A stretch of 64,000 nucleotides of DNA from Spirochaetota bacterium (GTDB taxonomy: Bacteria; Spirochaetota; UBA4802; UB4802): positions 103,692 through 167,691 of the forward strand of contig JBFLZD010000001.1 of assembly GCA_040756435.1 (NCBI GenBank). Direction: 5' to 3'. The number at the start of each line of letters is the position of its first letter. Position 1 is the stretch's first letter. A program made the translations under genes and the position numbers. A model generated the notes under the pieces. It did no database searches. It had not been told where the DNA came from and saw only the letters and a program-made list of their open reading frames with translations. This document shows, piece after piece, positions 18,628 to 27,829 of the stretch.

Positions 18628-20067
18628 TTAAAATAATTTTTTAAGCTTCTTTGTTGCCTTCTCTTTTGCTTTCTCAGTTCCTTTTTCTACTGCTTTTTGT
18701 GTAGTTTCTTTGGCTTTTTCTTTTGCCTTTTCCTTAGCTATATCTGCTACATCACCACCAATGTCCTTGATAACATCCATAAGCGAAGGAAGTTTTGGGG
18801 AAACCAGCTTTGTCTGTGGCTTATCCATTGTCCCGGTAACAAGGAATTGTAAAAATACTTTCCCGTCCTTATTTGTGAGATAACCAAAAGCTTTTTCGGC
18901 AACCGTATTTGATTTAACATATTTTGCAACATCACCCTTGATGAGCTTGGATGCATTCTTTTCAATCCCATTGTAAATGGATTTATTGTGTTTTTCATTG
19001 AGCGTCATGTCAACCTCAGCGTTAACTGCCTTTGTGTTGAGGTTTACATCAGCTTTGAAATTACCTGCATAGTCATCGGTGCTGATTTTCCCATTGGTGA
19101 TTTTTAACAAACCGCCTTTATACCAGATATCTACATAGCCATTTTTCCATTTTACATCTTTTGATAAAAAGTCAAACTTGCCGGCATAATTAGCTAACGT
19201 CTCATTGCTCTTGATTGCATCAAATATCTGTAAACCGGTCATGGTTCCGTAAGGGCTTCCCGCTTTGAGTGAAATTTCTGGATTCAATATTCGTGTTTTC
19301 AGGTCAAATGGTTTTACCGTTCCACGTGATGCTAATGCAATATCAAATGATTCAACACTACCACCACTAGTTTTTCCTATAGTTTTGATGCCTATATCCA
19401 GTTTTAACTTCACCTGATTTTTCTTTTCCAGATCTTTTGGGTCTATTTCAATGTCGTGCACTAATGCATTGAGGTTATACAATTGCAGTGTTTGCTGCAA
19501 AGACTGATCTACAAATGTTATCACACCTTTTTCAATACCAACTTTACCTATAGTAATGCTTATTGGCAGCGTATCGGCAGTTAAAGGTTTTGAAGGTTCT
19601 TCTTTCTTAACTTCTTCAACCTTCTTTTCCTCTTTAGATGGTTTCATTAAATCAGAAAAATTGAATGTCCCACTCTGATAGCGGGTAATGTTTATCTTTG
19701 GTCCTGTTAGTAAAAGTTCACGAAGCTCAAATTTACCCTGTAGCAAAGGCAAAAATTTTAATTTAAATGTAAAAGAGTCAAGCCCAACAAATAGATCGCC
19801 TTTTTCTACTGGCTTCCCTTTGAGTGCTTCTAACTGTTTGGGTGTTTTAAAGTTTGATATTGCAACACCTTTAACTTCAATGCCCGAAACAACGCTGAAT
19901 ATACTGACATCAATCTTTTCAATGGTTACATGGCGGTTAAGTGCCTTCTCCATCTGCTGTGCAATCATATCTTTAGTAACAACCAGCATAAGTACAATGC
20001 TTGCAATAATTACCAGTGCAAATATGCTACCAATAACTATCGCTACCCATTTAAATATTTTTTTCAT
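18628..20067 (-). CDS. AsmA-family protein
   Basis: A 479-residue protein with an N-terminal signal anchor (about 7-32), then a long beta-rich region typical of AsmA/DUF748 proteins (KALNRHVTIEKIDVSIFSVVSGIEVKG near the start; AGNFKADVNLNTKAVNAEVDMTL near 330-360), and a basic Lys/Ala-rich tail. Such proteins are inner-membrane-anchored periplasmic proteins linked to lipid transport and envelope assembly. The start at 20067 is preferred to the upstream ORF start because GGAGG lies just before it. A low-complexity segment around residues 160-180 (KEEKKVEEVKKEEPSK) separates two beta regions. Confidence 0.8.
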   Translation of the reverse strand: MKKIFKWVAIVIGSIFALVIIASIVLMLVVTKDMIAQQMEKALNRHVTIEKIDVSIFSVVSGIEVKGVAISNFKTPKQLEALKGKPVEKGDLFVGLDSFTFKLKFLPLLQGKFELRELLLTGPKINITRYQSGTFNFSDLMKPSKEEKKVEEVKKEEPSKPLTADTLPISITIGKVGIEKGVITFVDQSLQQTLQLYNLNALVHDIEIDPKDLEKKNQVKLKLDIGIKTIGKTSGGSVESFDIALASRGTVKPFDLKTRILNPEISLKAGSPYGTMTGLQIFDAIKSNETLANYAGKFDFLSKDVKWKNGYVDIWYKGGLLKITNGKISTDDYAGNFKADVNLNTKAVNAEVDMTLNEKHNKSIYNGIEKNASKLIKGDVAKYVKSNTVAEKAFGYLTNKDGKVFLQFLVTGTMDKPQTKLVSPKLPSLMDVIKDIGGDVADIAKEKAKEKAKETTQKAVEKGTEKAKEKATKKLKKLF

Positions 20068-20202
20068 AGATATCCTCCAAAAAAAATAGTTTAATACCTC
20101 AATATGAAAAGAGGTTGTATTGGATAATGATTTGTTACAGGATATTTTATAAAAATTATTATTGCAATAGTGCAAGAAAAATCAATACAATTTTTATAAT
20201 TT

Positions 20203-20327
20203 ATGGGCACCTCTAAAAAACTGCTTTCTTCTGAAATTATTCATATAATAGAATAGAAAGTGGTTTTATACAATTATATTGTGCCCAAAAGGGAACATCA
20301 AAATAACAGTTTTTAGAAGTTCCCTTA
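20203..20327 (-). repeat. Double-hairpin repeat, copy A (inverted relative to copies B and C)
   Basis: A 125-base repeat composed of two hairpins: GGGCAC...GTGCCC (20205-20210 with 20281-20286) and AAGGGAAC...GTTCCCTT (20289-20296 with 20319-20326). It is nearly the reverse complement of the copy at 37323 and lies in opposite orientation to the copy at 21418, so A and B bracket the mscS gene. Confidence 0.8.
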
Positions 20328-20384
20328 TTAATAAAGATTGGTAGTGTTGTATTTTTGGTAATTCAATTGTAAGGGGAGTAAACC

Positions 20385-21419
20385 ATGGGTGTACTACATG
20401 AATATTTTTTTATTTTTATCCCGTTAGTGTATTTTTGTGTTGGTTTTATTGTTTTGTTAGTTATCAAAAAAATAGTATTTTCTATTTTAACAAAATGGGC
20501 TGCCTCTACAATCTGGGATATTGACGATATAATAATTGATTCATTGAAAAAACCTGCTTTCTTTGTTGTTCTTGCTCTTGCCATTCTTATTGCTTCACAG
20601 TACACAACGCTATCAGAAAAATGGCAAATGCTGATAACAAAAAGTGTCAATGTCATTATTATTTTTGCCCTTACTCTTGGCATAGCTAATATAGTTGGAT
20701 CGTTATTACAAAAATATGTCAAAACTGCAAATATACCGCTGGCACCTACGGGTTTAACCTATATTATCATCAAGGGTTTATTTGTACTTATAGGGATTTT
20801 AATTATCCTTAATTACTTAGGGATATCAATAGCTCCCATACTGACAACCCTTGGAGTAGGTGGTTTGGCAGTTGCTTTGGCACTTCAGGATACATTGTCT
20901 AATCTCTTTGCTGGCATTCAAATATTAATTGAGCGTTCTATACGTGTAGGTGATTTTGTTAAAATTGAAGAAGGGATAGAAGGATATGTTGAGGATATAA
21001 CCTGGCGTACTACACGAATCAGAATGCTTCCAAATAACATGATTATAATACCCAATAGCAAAGTAGCTCAGAGCATGATTACAAATTTCTATCTACCTGT
21101 TCCTCATTTAGCTTTGCGTATTCCTATAAGTGTGAGCTATAGCTCTGATCCCCAGCATGTTGAACATATCATACTTGATGAAGTGAAAAAATCAGCAAGC
21201 ACTATACAACAGCTTATTATGGATCCAGAGCCTGTTGTTCGTTTTATGCCCGGTTTTGGCGATAGTTCCCTGGATTTTACCCTTATAGTATATGTAAAAG
21301 AATATGCTGATCAGTTTCCTGTTCAGTCTGAATTGCGTAAGCGAATATTTAATCGCTTTAGAGAAGAAGGTATTGAAATACCATTTCCACAACGTGTTAT
21401 TCATATTACTAAAGAATAA
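20385..21419 (+). CDS. MscS-family mechanosensitive channel
   Basis: A 344-residue membrane protein with four to five N-terminal hydrophobic segments followed by the MscS pore helix and beta domain. The diagnostic region LTTLGVGGLAVALALQDTLSNLFAGIQ corresponds to the Gly/Ala-rich TM3 pore helix, and RVGDFVKIEEGIEGYVEDITWRTTRIR with NNMIIIPNSK to the cytosolic beta domain. It releases osmolytes on hypo-osmotic shock. AAGGGGAG precedes the ATG. The stop codon overlaps the first bases of repeat copy B, and copy A lies upstream. Confidence 0.93.
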   Translation: MGVLHEYFFIFIPLVYFCVGFIVLLVIKKIVFSILTKWAASTIWDIDDIIIDSLKKPAFFVVLALAILIASQYTTLSEKWQMLITKSVNVIIIFALTLGIANIVGSLLQKYVKTANIPLAPTGLTYIIIKGLFVLIGILIILNYLGISIAPILTTLGVGGLAVALALQDTLSNLFAGIQILIERSIRVGDFVKIEEGIEGYVEDITWRTTRIRMLPNNMIIIPNSKVAQSMITNFYLPVPHLALRIPISVSYSSDPQHVEHIILDEVKKSASTIQQLIMDPEPVVRFMPGFGDSSLDFTLIVYVKEYADQFPVQSELRKRIFNRFREEGIEIPFPQRVIHITKE

Positions 21420-21533
21420 GGAAACCTCAAAAACTATTTTTTTAGATGTTCCCTTGTGGGTACATTACGTAGGATAAAACCGCTTTCTTTTTATTGCTTT
21501 CATAATGATAAAAGCGGTTTTTAGATGTGCCCA
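21418..21533 (+). repeat. Double-hairpin repeat, copy B
   Basis: About 116 bases in the same orientation as copy C at 37323 and opposite to copy A. It starts within the stop codon of mscS (AAGGAAAC... pairs with GTTCCCTT near 21448-21455) and ends at GTGCCCAT. Its position directly at the stop suggests it may end or stabilise the mscS transcript. Confidence 0.8.
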
Positions 21534-21810
21534 TAAACATTGTTGACATTTTGATTTTGGTATACAAATGTGTTTGTTAATATGATTAAGAATAATTTGT
21601 AATCTGATTGATAGTATATAGTACGGAGATGTTCACTATACCAGTGAAAGTGTTAAGTTGACATGTAATTATAAAAATCAAGTAGCAAAAGTTATCCTGA
21701 ACTTAAGATATTTGGGGCTGATTTGATTCAATATTGTAATAAAGCCATAGATTATGAATCAAATTTGGAATAACATTTATAATAATGATATTGTCAGGTA
21801 AGGGAGTCTT
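21534..21810. other. Intergenic stretch upstream of the cytochrome operon
   Basis: No gene seen. Two TTGACA hexamers (near 21543 and 21658) occur but neither has a good -10 element at the usual distance. The promoter of the cytochrome/ccm operon is presumably in this interval. Confidence 0.4.
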
Positions 21811-23169
21811 ATGAAATCAAAAGTAGTCATTATAATCAGCATAATTGCATTAACCGTGTATGCTTTTTTTACTGGATGTAAATCAACACCTCACTACAAA
21901 CTGGCACAATTTATAAGCCCTGCAACCTGTGGTGGATGCCATGATGAGATATATGAACAGTGGAAAAACTCAATGCATAACTTGGCCCAAAAGGATATCA
22001 TTTATAAAGAGTATGCTTCATTTTATTTAGATGATATAAAAAAACAAAATCCTATAAACAAGGATGAACTTGAAGAGGCAGAAAGCTGTGTTAAATGTCA
22101 CATACCGGTAGGCTTTATTACTGGCAAGCCAGTAACAGTGACCGAAGAGCTATCAATGGAAACCGAATTGCCTGAAATAACAAAAGAAGGCATTCAGTGT
22201 GATTACTGCCATGTAATCGTTGATGCCAAGAAAAACTATAATGCACATTTTACTTATAAGCCAGGCAATGGTGAAGCAGACCCCGGTGTAAAGTATGGAC
22301 CATTTAAGGATGCAACACCTGACTGGCATCAGGCTGCATATTCAAAGTTTCACACACAGGCTGCTTTCTGTGGCACATGCCATGACGTACGTCATGTTGT
22401 GTATGGCACAAAACTGGAAACAACCTTTGAAGAGTGGAGTAAAAGCCCGTACAATACCGGTGATGAAAAAACCACTGTTCCCTGCCAGGGATGTCATATG
22501 TATCACAGGCCAGGTGTTCCAGCAACCGGATCCACTCCACGGCCCAAGAATCCTGGATTTGCTGCTTTTGGAGGCCCACAGCGTGATCACATTTTTACAC
22601 ACTATTTTGTGGGGGGCAACAGTGTAATTCCTGGATTATATAATGATAAAGTCAAAGGCAAAATGGCTGAAGAACGTTTAAAGAATGCAGCCACAGTGTT
22701 AATTGATACGCGTGATCTTTCATCAGGGACTATCGCCGTAACAGTGACAAATACCGGTGCAGGACATAAACTTCCTACCGGGCTTACAGATGTACGGCAG
22801 ATGTGGTTAGAGATAGTTATCCTGAATCAATATGGCAGAGAGGTTTTTGCAATTGGGAAGGCTGATAAAAAGGGCTATCTCCCTGATAATACTATAATCT
22901 TTAAGACTATATTTGGTGATGGGACAGGAAAACCTGTTACCAATATTGCAAAAGCTAAGGAGATACTATTTGACAATCGTATTTTACCAAAAGAATCCAT
23001 GACAAATACCATTTTACTGCCTAAAGGATTAAAAGGCACCTATACTATACAGGTAAGGTTACTGTACCGTTTAGCTGATCAGAAAACAGTGGATGAGGTG
23101 ATGAAAGAAAAGGCAATAAAATTACCTGTTATTGAAATGACAACAGCTAAAAAAGACATAGTTCTGTAA
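21811..23169 (+). CDS. Pentahaem cytochrome c lipoprotein (cytochrome c554-like)
   Basis: A 452-residue exported lipoprotein: hydrophobic N-terminus ending AFFTGC (lipobox, Cys at about 22). Five CXXCH haem-binding motifs are present in order: CGGCH, CVKCH, CDYCH, CGTCH and CQGCH. Spacing and the early HDEIYEQWKNSMH segment resemble the cytochrome c554/multihaem family. The C-terminal 150 residues lack haem sites and look like a beta domain. It probably passes electrons in the periplasm. It is the first gene of an operon with the complete haem-ligation genes ccmABCDEF, only six bases upstream of ccmA. Confidence 0.9.
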   Translation: MKSKVVIIISIIALTVYAFFTGCKSTPHYKLAQFISPATCGGCHDEIYEQWKNSMHNLAQKDIIYKEYASFYLDDIKKQNPINKDELEEAESCVKCHIPVGFITGKPVTVTEELSMETELPEITKEGIQCDYCHVIVDAKKNYNAHFTYKPGNGEADPGVKYGPFKDATPDWHQAAYSKFHTQAAFCGTCHDVRHVVYGTKLETTFEEWSKSPYNTGDEKTTVPCQGCHMYHRPGVPATGSTPRPKNPGFAAFGGPQRDHIFTHYFVGGNSVIPGLYNDKVKGKMAEERLKNAATVLIDTRDLSSGTIAVTVTNTGAGHKLPTGLTDVRQMWLEIVILNQYGREVFAIGKADKKGYLPDNTIIFKTIFGDGTGKPVTNIAKAKEILFDNRILPKESMTNTILLPKGLKGTYTIQVRLLYRLADQKTVDEVMKEKAIKLPVIEMTTAKKDIVL

Positions 23170-23175
23170 GGTTTT

Positions 23176-23787
23176 GTGTTTACAATAAAAGCTTACAATA
23201 TATCAAAGCGCTATAGCTACAGGTTGTTCAGCAATATTTCATGTACTGTATCAACAGGTGAATCTATTGCTATCGTTGGCCCAAATGGCAGTGGCAAATC
23301 AACATTGCTGAAAATTTTGGGAACTATTGTGTCACCTGATAGTGGCAGGATAGAGTATTTTTATAATCATGATTTTATCCCTGCACATACGGTTATCAAC
23401 TATGCTGGCATTGTTGCTCCCTACATACAGTGTTACAATCATCTTACGTTAACAGAAAATATTATCTTTGCATTTGGCTCAGTAACCGATGAAGCTATAG
23501 AGCTTCTCCATCGTTTGGATATGTATCAGCATAAAGATACAGTTCTTCATACCTATTCTACTGGCATGCAGCAACGCTGTAAGCTTGCAATGGCTCTTTT
23601 GAAAAAACCAAAACTATTATTGCTGGATGAGCCTGGTTCAAATTTAGATGATAGTGGAAGAAAAATCCTTTTTGAATTAATAAACAAAATACAACCATGT
23701 ACTGCTATTATCATTGCAACAAATGACAGCAGAGAAGCAAAACTTTGCCATAGGAGTATTGTGCTTGATAAAGGGATTGGTGCGTAA
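23176..23787 (+). CDS. ccmA: Haem exporter ABC ATPase CcmA
   Basis: A 203-residue ABC ATPase with Walker A GPNGSGKST, signature YSTGMQQRCKLAMAL and Walker B LLLLDEPGSNLD. Its short length and position directly before CcmB- and CcmC-like genes identify it as CcmA, the ATPase that releases holo-CcmE from CcmC in System I cytochrome c maturation. It begins at GTG six bases after the cytochrome stop. The end overlaps the start of ccmB by a few bases. Confidence 0.85.
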   Translation: MFTIKAYNISKRYSYRLFSNISCTVSTGESIAIVGPNGSGKSTLLKILGTIVSPDSGRIEYFYNHDFIPAHTVINYAGIVAPYIQCYNHLTLTENIIFAFGSVTDEAIELLHRLDMYQHKDTVLHTYSTGMQQRCKLAMALLKKPKLLLLDEPGSNLDDSGRKILFELINKIQPCTAIIIATNDSREAKLCHRSIVLDKGIGA

Positions 23788-24424
23788 TATTGTAAAAGAT
23801 CTTCGTATTGAGTTCAGAAGTAAAGTAGTCATTTCGCTGATACTATCGTTCAGTGTCATTGTGACAATTTCTATTGGTTTTGCATCAGGTGGCATAATTG
23901 GCAGCCCAATGGTGCATGCTATTCTTTTGTGGGTCATTATATTTTTTTCAGGGATGAATACATCTCACCTCTTTTACAGGGAGATAGAAGAAAATACAGC
24001 TCTCTTTAACCTGATGTATTACAGCCCCGAAAGTATATTTGTATCAAAGCTTTTTGTAAACGGTATTATTATGGTGGCTGTTGCAGCAATAGTGGGATTG
24101 CTGTATCTGTTTGTTATGGATGTTGCAGTATATCATCATTGCAGTTTTGCAATCATGTTACTGGTAGGCAGTAGTGCCCTGGCAGTGTGTACAACGATAA
24201 TTGCTGCAATAACTGCAATAGCACAGGCACGAGGAGGCCTTTTTACTATTTTATCTTTCCCCATAACACTACCCATTATTACCGTGGTAATAAAATCAAC
24301 AACACAGTGTTTTTCTAAAGAGATTTTTTCTTCATTAAGCGCTATACTTTTTCTGCTTGCATTTTCAACGTTACTTGGCGTGGTATCGTATATGCTGTTC
24401 CCCTATATATGGAGAGAATTTTAA
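23780..24424 (+). CDS. ccmB: Haem exporter membrane protein CcmB
   Basis: About 214 residues with six hydrophobic segments. After the short cytoplasmic N-terminus (RNIVKDLRIEFRSK) come the segments typical of CcmB, including SGMNTSHLFYREIEENTALFNL. It forms the membrane part of the CcmAB transporter. No ATG fits well: GTG at 23780 (or TTG at 23777) just inside the ccmA end gives the usual CcmB N-terminus, while the ATG at 23714 would add 22 atypical residues. The start is therefore uncertain. Confidence 0.78.
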   Translation: MRNIVKDLRIEFRSKVVISLILSFSVIVTISIGFASGGIIGSPMVHAILLWVIIFFSGMNTSHLFYREIEENTALFNLMYYSPESIFVSKLFVNGIIMVAVAAIVGLLYLFVMDVAVYHHCSFAIMLLVGSSALAVCTTIIAAITAIAQARGGLFTILSFPITLPIITVVIKSTTQCFSKEIFSSLSAILFLLAFSTLLGVVSYMLFPYIWREF

Positions 24425-24453
24425 ATGAATCCTAATTTTTCATGGAGTTGTAC

Positions 24454-25107
24454 ATGTTTTTAATCATTATTGATGCACTGTTAATGCTCGTATCTCTGTA
24501 TCTCATATTCATATGGGTGCCACCTGCAGCAATCCTTGGGGAAACAAGCAGGATAGTGTATCTACACGTGCCACTTGCCTGGGTGTCGACACTGGCATTT
24601 ATTGTTGCAGGTCTTACTTCAATACAATATATACGCAAAAAAACAATAGCGTATATTCATTTTGCACGTGGCTCAGTGCAGGTTGGATTTTTTTTCAGTA
24701 TAGTAACCGTGATAACAGGTTCACTGTGGGCAAAGGTTATGTGGGGAAGTTACTGGAACTGGGACCCTCGTGAAACATCAATCACGTTGCTGCTACTAGT
24801 ATATATTGCCTATTTTAGCTTGCATCAAATTGTGCGCACCAATCCAAAGGGTGCTATCTTAGAAAGTGTGTATCTTGTTATAGCGTTTGTAGCTTCACCA
24901 TTTTTAATATTTGTTGTTCCGCGTCTGTATCCATCGCTTCATCCTGATCCCGTGATTAATACTCAAGGGACAATACTTCTAGATACTGAAATGCGGCTAG
25001 TTCTTATTATTTCGGTTGTAGCGTTTACACTTTTTTATGCCATTGTGTTAAAACTTTTACTAAAGGTATATACGTTAGAATATTTATGTACTGAGGATAT
25101 ATCATGA
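24454..25107 (+). CDS. ccmC: Haem-handling protein CcmC
   Basis: A 217-residue protein with six hydrophobic segments and the tryptophan-rich WWD motif WGSYWNWDPRET that holds haem near the periplasmic face, followed by histidines in ISFSL HQ-like context. This is the CcmC family, which loads haem on CcmE. The ATG at 24454 is chosen because GGAG is six bases upstream; the in-frame ATG at 24442 lacks a site. Its stop overlaps the ATG of ccmD (ATGA). Confidence 0.87.
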   Translation: MFLIIIDALLMLVSLYLIFIWVPPAAILGETSRIVYLHVPLAWVSTLAFIVAGLTSIQYIRKKTIAYIHFARGSVQVGFFFSIVTVITGSLWAKVMWGSYWNWDPRETSITLLLLVYIAYFSLHQIVRTNPKGAILESVYLVIAFVASPFLIFVVPRLYPSLHPDPVINTQGTILLDTEMRLVLIISVVAFTLFYAIVLKLLLKVYTLEYLCTEDIS

Positions 25108-25277
25108 AATTATCGTTAATGGTAACTATCGCACAAAATATAACACAAATACAGAAAGATTCAACTACAGTGCTATTCTGGGTATCTGCCGTTGTGTGGG
25201 TTGGTATTGTGTGTTACTTAATACTTTTGCATAATAAGGTTAAAAGGTTGGAAAAGAGGCTCAATGAAAAAAAGTAA
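25104..25277 (+). CDS. ccmD: Small CcmD-like membrane protein
   Basis: A 57-residue open frame starting in the ATGA overlap with ccmC and ending 14 bases inside ccmE. It has one hydrophobic segment (VLFWVSAVVWVGIVCYLILL) followed by a basic, charged tail (HNKVKRLEKRL), the hallmark of CcmD, a small protein that stabilises the CcmABC-CcmE complex. Its location between ccmC and ccmE is the standard one. It is easily missed because of its size. Confidence 0.8.
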   Translation: MKLSLMVTIAQNITQIQKDSTTVLFWVSAVVWVGIVCYLILLHNKVKRLEKRLNEKK

Positions 25278-25635
25278 TATTATTATAGTAAGTATCATTG
25301 TAGTATGTGGTGCTATAGCAATTTTTTCCTTTAAGGGGATAGTAACGCCGTATGTATCGTTTGATGAGGCATCAAAGGGTAATACGTATGTACAGGTACT
25401 GGGAAACCTGGTAAAGTCAGTACCGGTGCAAAATTCCGCTGACGGCTTTACATTCACCATTGAAGATGATAATGGGAAACGATTGACTGTGATTCATAAA
25501 GGATCAAAGCCGCTTAACTTTGAGCATGCAACAAGCGTTGTTGCAATTGGAAGCTATAATAAAGATAAGCAGATATTTGAAGCAGATAAAATTTTGGTAA
25601 AATGCCCTTCTAAATACACCAAGGAGAATAAATAA
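25264..25635 (+). CDS. ccmE: Haem chaperone CcmE, Cys-type variant
   Basis: A 123-residue protein with an N-terminal membrane anchor and a small beta-barrel (VQVLGNLVKSVPVQ, FTIEDDNGKRLTVIHKG). Classical CcmE binds haem covalently through His in a HXXXY motif near the C-terminus. Here the corresponding stretch reads KCPSKY, that is CXXXY, the variant known from some deltaproteobacteria and archaea. The gene overlaps ccmD and is followed without a gap by ccmF (TAATG). Confidence 0.85.
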   Translation: MKKSNIIIVSIIVVCGAIAIFSFKGIVTPYVSFDEASKGNTYVQVLGNLVKSVPVQNSADGFTFTIEDDNGKRLTVIHKGSKPLNFEHATSVVAIGSYNKDKQIFEADKILVKCPSKYTKENK

Positions 25636-27782
25636 TGAATCTTCTGTATTATCTTCCATGGCTTTCTGCTGCGCTGGTAGTGGCCTCGGTTGTGTTAGCG
25701 GTTAATTCGTTTAAGAAAGATAACTTAAAAGCAGCTAGATACAGTTACTATGGTGCAACCGCTGTAACAGGGCTTATGCTTGTTACATTAACCATTGCGT
25801 TTGTCCTCAATACATTTCAATTTTTGTATGTGTATCAACACTCTTCTGTGGATTTGCCATTCATGTATCGTATTGCAGCAGTGTGGGCAGGGCAGGAAGG
25901 CTCATTTTTACTGTGGACGTTTTTTGTTATGATAGCTGTAGTGCTTGCATTGCGATATGAAAAACAATATACACAGAGCTTTCTGACATTGGCAGGGCTG
26001 GTAACGCTGGTATTTATCATACATTGTTTGCATAATAATCCGTTTGCGTATGTGTGGGATACTTCAAAAAACGTTTTACCGGGAGCAATACCACAGGATG
26101 GCTTGGGGTTAAATCCTCTGCTTCAGGATTTCTGGATGGTGATACATCCACCGGTGCTCTTTGCCGGGTATGCACTGGCAACGGTACCGTTTGTGTATGC
26201 AATAATTGCACTATTGTATAATGATTATTCACTGTTAACTGCTGGGTACCGCTGGGTAGTTGCTACAGTGTTAACGCTTGGGGCAGGTATATTTTTAGGT
26301 GGGTACTGGGCATACAAGGTGCTGGGCTGGGGTGGCTACTGGGGATGGGATCCTGTGGAAAATGCTTCGCTTATCCCATGGCTTACAGGCCTTGCACTCA
26401 TGCATGGATTAATTGTGCAAAAACGTAAGAGGGCACTTATCAGGTTTAATAGTATAATGGCGATAGTTACTTTTGTACTGGTTATCTTTGGTACATTTTT
26501 AACCCGCAGCGGTGTCCTTTCTGATTTTTCGATGCATTCATTCAGTGGTGCAGGTAATTTTACTGATCTTTTACTTTTTATTGTGACAGTTAGTATTGTT
26601 ACTACAGGATTGTTGTTGTATCGCCGAAACGATGCAATTGGAAATACATTAGATAATACTCTGTTTGCAAAAGACAATATAATAGTCTATGGCATTGCAG
26701 CATTATTATTTTTTGCTCTGTTTGTGCTCATTGGTACCTGTATGCCCATCATCACCGGGTTACTGGGGCAAGCATCAACGGTGCAGGAATCATATTATGT
26801 CAGTATTGCCAGGCCAATAGGTTTTCTTGTTGTGGTGTTGTTGCTTGTAACACCTTTTGCAAAAAAGCCATCCTTAAAAACAGTAGCGATAGCAGGATCT
26901 ATCGCCCTGGCTGTATCATTGCTTTTATTTGTAGGGAAGCCTTTTATTCCTGTTGCTTTTATTGTAATGTTACTTTCTTTTGGTATACTGCTTACCAATG
27001 TTAAAGGTATAGTGCCACACATACCGTTGCATCTGGCTGCACGTATAGCGCACAGTGGTGTAGCTTTGCTCATAGTAGGAATCATTACATCACAAACGCA
27101 GTCAGTTGAGTATCATGCACAGATTGCGCAGAATGAAAAAAAGACATTTTATCCAGTAGCCCTGGAGCTTGTGGGCATGGTTGAAGGTAGTAAAAGTGCA
27201 ATTGCATTCAAGTATGATTATTACAACACATCAAAGACAATTCAAACACCATATTTTATTGATACTCGCACCAATCAGCTATTCAGAGAACCATATATTG
27301 ACTATAACCTGCTATATGATGTTTATATTTCACCTGTTGAATATAGATTGGGTAAGGATACACTAACACAGATCATGCTTAAAAAAGGAGAGGTGCGTTC
27401 ATTTAATGATGTCACACTTCGCTTTGATGGGTTTGATATTGACCGCATGGCTATGATGCAGGGTAATCCAAAAATCTATGCGTTGTGTACTGTGAAATAT
27501 CAGGGTAAGGAGTACACAGTGCGCCCAGGAGTACTATTTGATGGCGACAGGCGCACAAGCCAGAATACAGTACTTCCTGGTACAACGCGAACGATTTCGT
27601 TGATGGATTTTGATATTCATGAAAAGCTCATAGTATTATATATGGATGCACCAGCACAGGCTGTGGTTCCACCTGATATGGTGATAGTTGATATTTCCTT
27701 TAAACGGCTTATATGGTTAGTATGGTTGGGTACCGTGGTAATAGCCTTTGGCACTGCATTACCACTGGTTAAACGACAATAG
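25635..27782 (+). CDS. ccmF: Haem lyase subunit CcmF
   Basis: A 715-residue polytopic membrane protein with the WWD motif GWGGYWGWDPVENASLIPW at about 230-250 and the CcmF/CycK-type context DFWMVIHPPVLFAGYA upstream, plus a large soluble loop near 480-660. It attaches haem to apocytochromes in System I. It is the last gene of the operon; no ccmG, ccmH or ccmI follows, so apocytochrome reduction and presentation must be encoded elsewhere or be replaced. Confidence 0.92.
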   Translation: MNLLYYLPWLSAALVVASVVLAVNSFKKDNLKAARYSYYGATAVTGLMLVTLTIAFVLNTFQFLYVYQHSSVDLPFMYRIAAVWAGQEGSFLLWTFFVMIAVVLALRYEKQYTQSFLTLAGLVTLVFIIHCLHNNPFAYVWDTSKNVLPGAIPQDGLGLNPLLQDFWMVIHPPVLFAGYALATVPFVYAIIALLYNDYSLLTAGYRWVVATVLTLGAGIFLGGYWAYKVLGWGGYWGWDPVENASLIPWLTGLALMHGLIVQKRKRALIRFNSIMAIVTFVLVIFGTFLTRSGVLSDFSMHSFSGAGNFTDLLLFIVTVSIVTTGLLLYRRNDAIGNTLDNTLFAKDNIIVYGIAALLFFALFVLIGTCMPIITGLLGQASTVQESYYVSIARPIGFLVVVLLLVTPFAKKPSLKTVAIAGSIALAVSLLLFVGKPFIPVAFIVMLLSFGILLTNVKGIVPHIPLHLAARIAHSGVALLIVGIITSQTQSVEYHAQIAQNEKKTFYPVALELVGMVEGSKSAIAFKYDYYNTSKTIQTPYFIDTRTNQLFREPYIDYNLLYDVYISPVEYRLGKDTLTQIMLKKGEVRSFNDVTLRFDGFDIDRMAMMQGNPKIYALCTVKYQGKEYTVRPGVLFDGDRRTSQNTVLPGTTRTISLMDFDIHEKLIVLYMDAPAQAVVPPDMVIVDISFKRLIWLVWLGTVVIAFGTALPLVKRQ

Positions 27783-27829
27783 CATAAATAGTATTTATGG
27801 ATGTAGTTTTACAGTAATGGATTGAGCAT

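Noticed and set aside
25125..25132. Restriction-modification site as the reason for the iterated octamer
   Set aside because: Recognition sites of restriction systems are usually avoided rather than enriched, and no methylase/endonuclease pair is in the window; left as one of several options to test.
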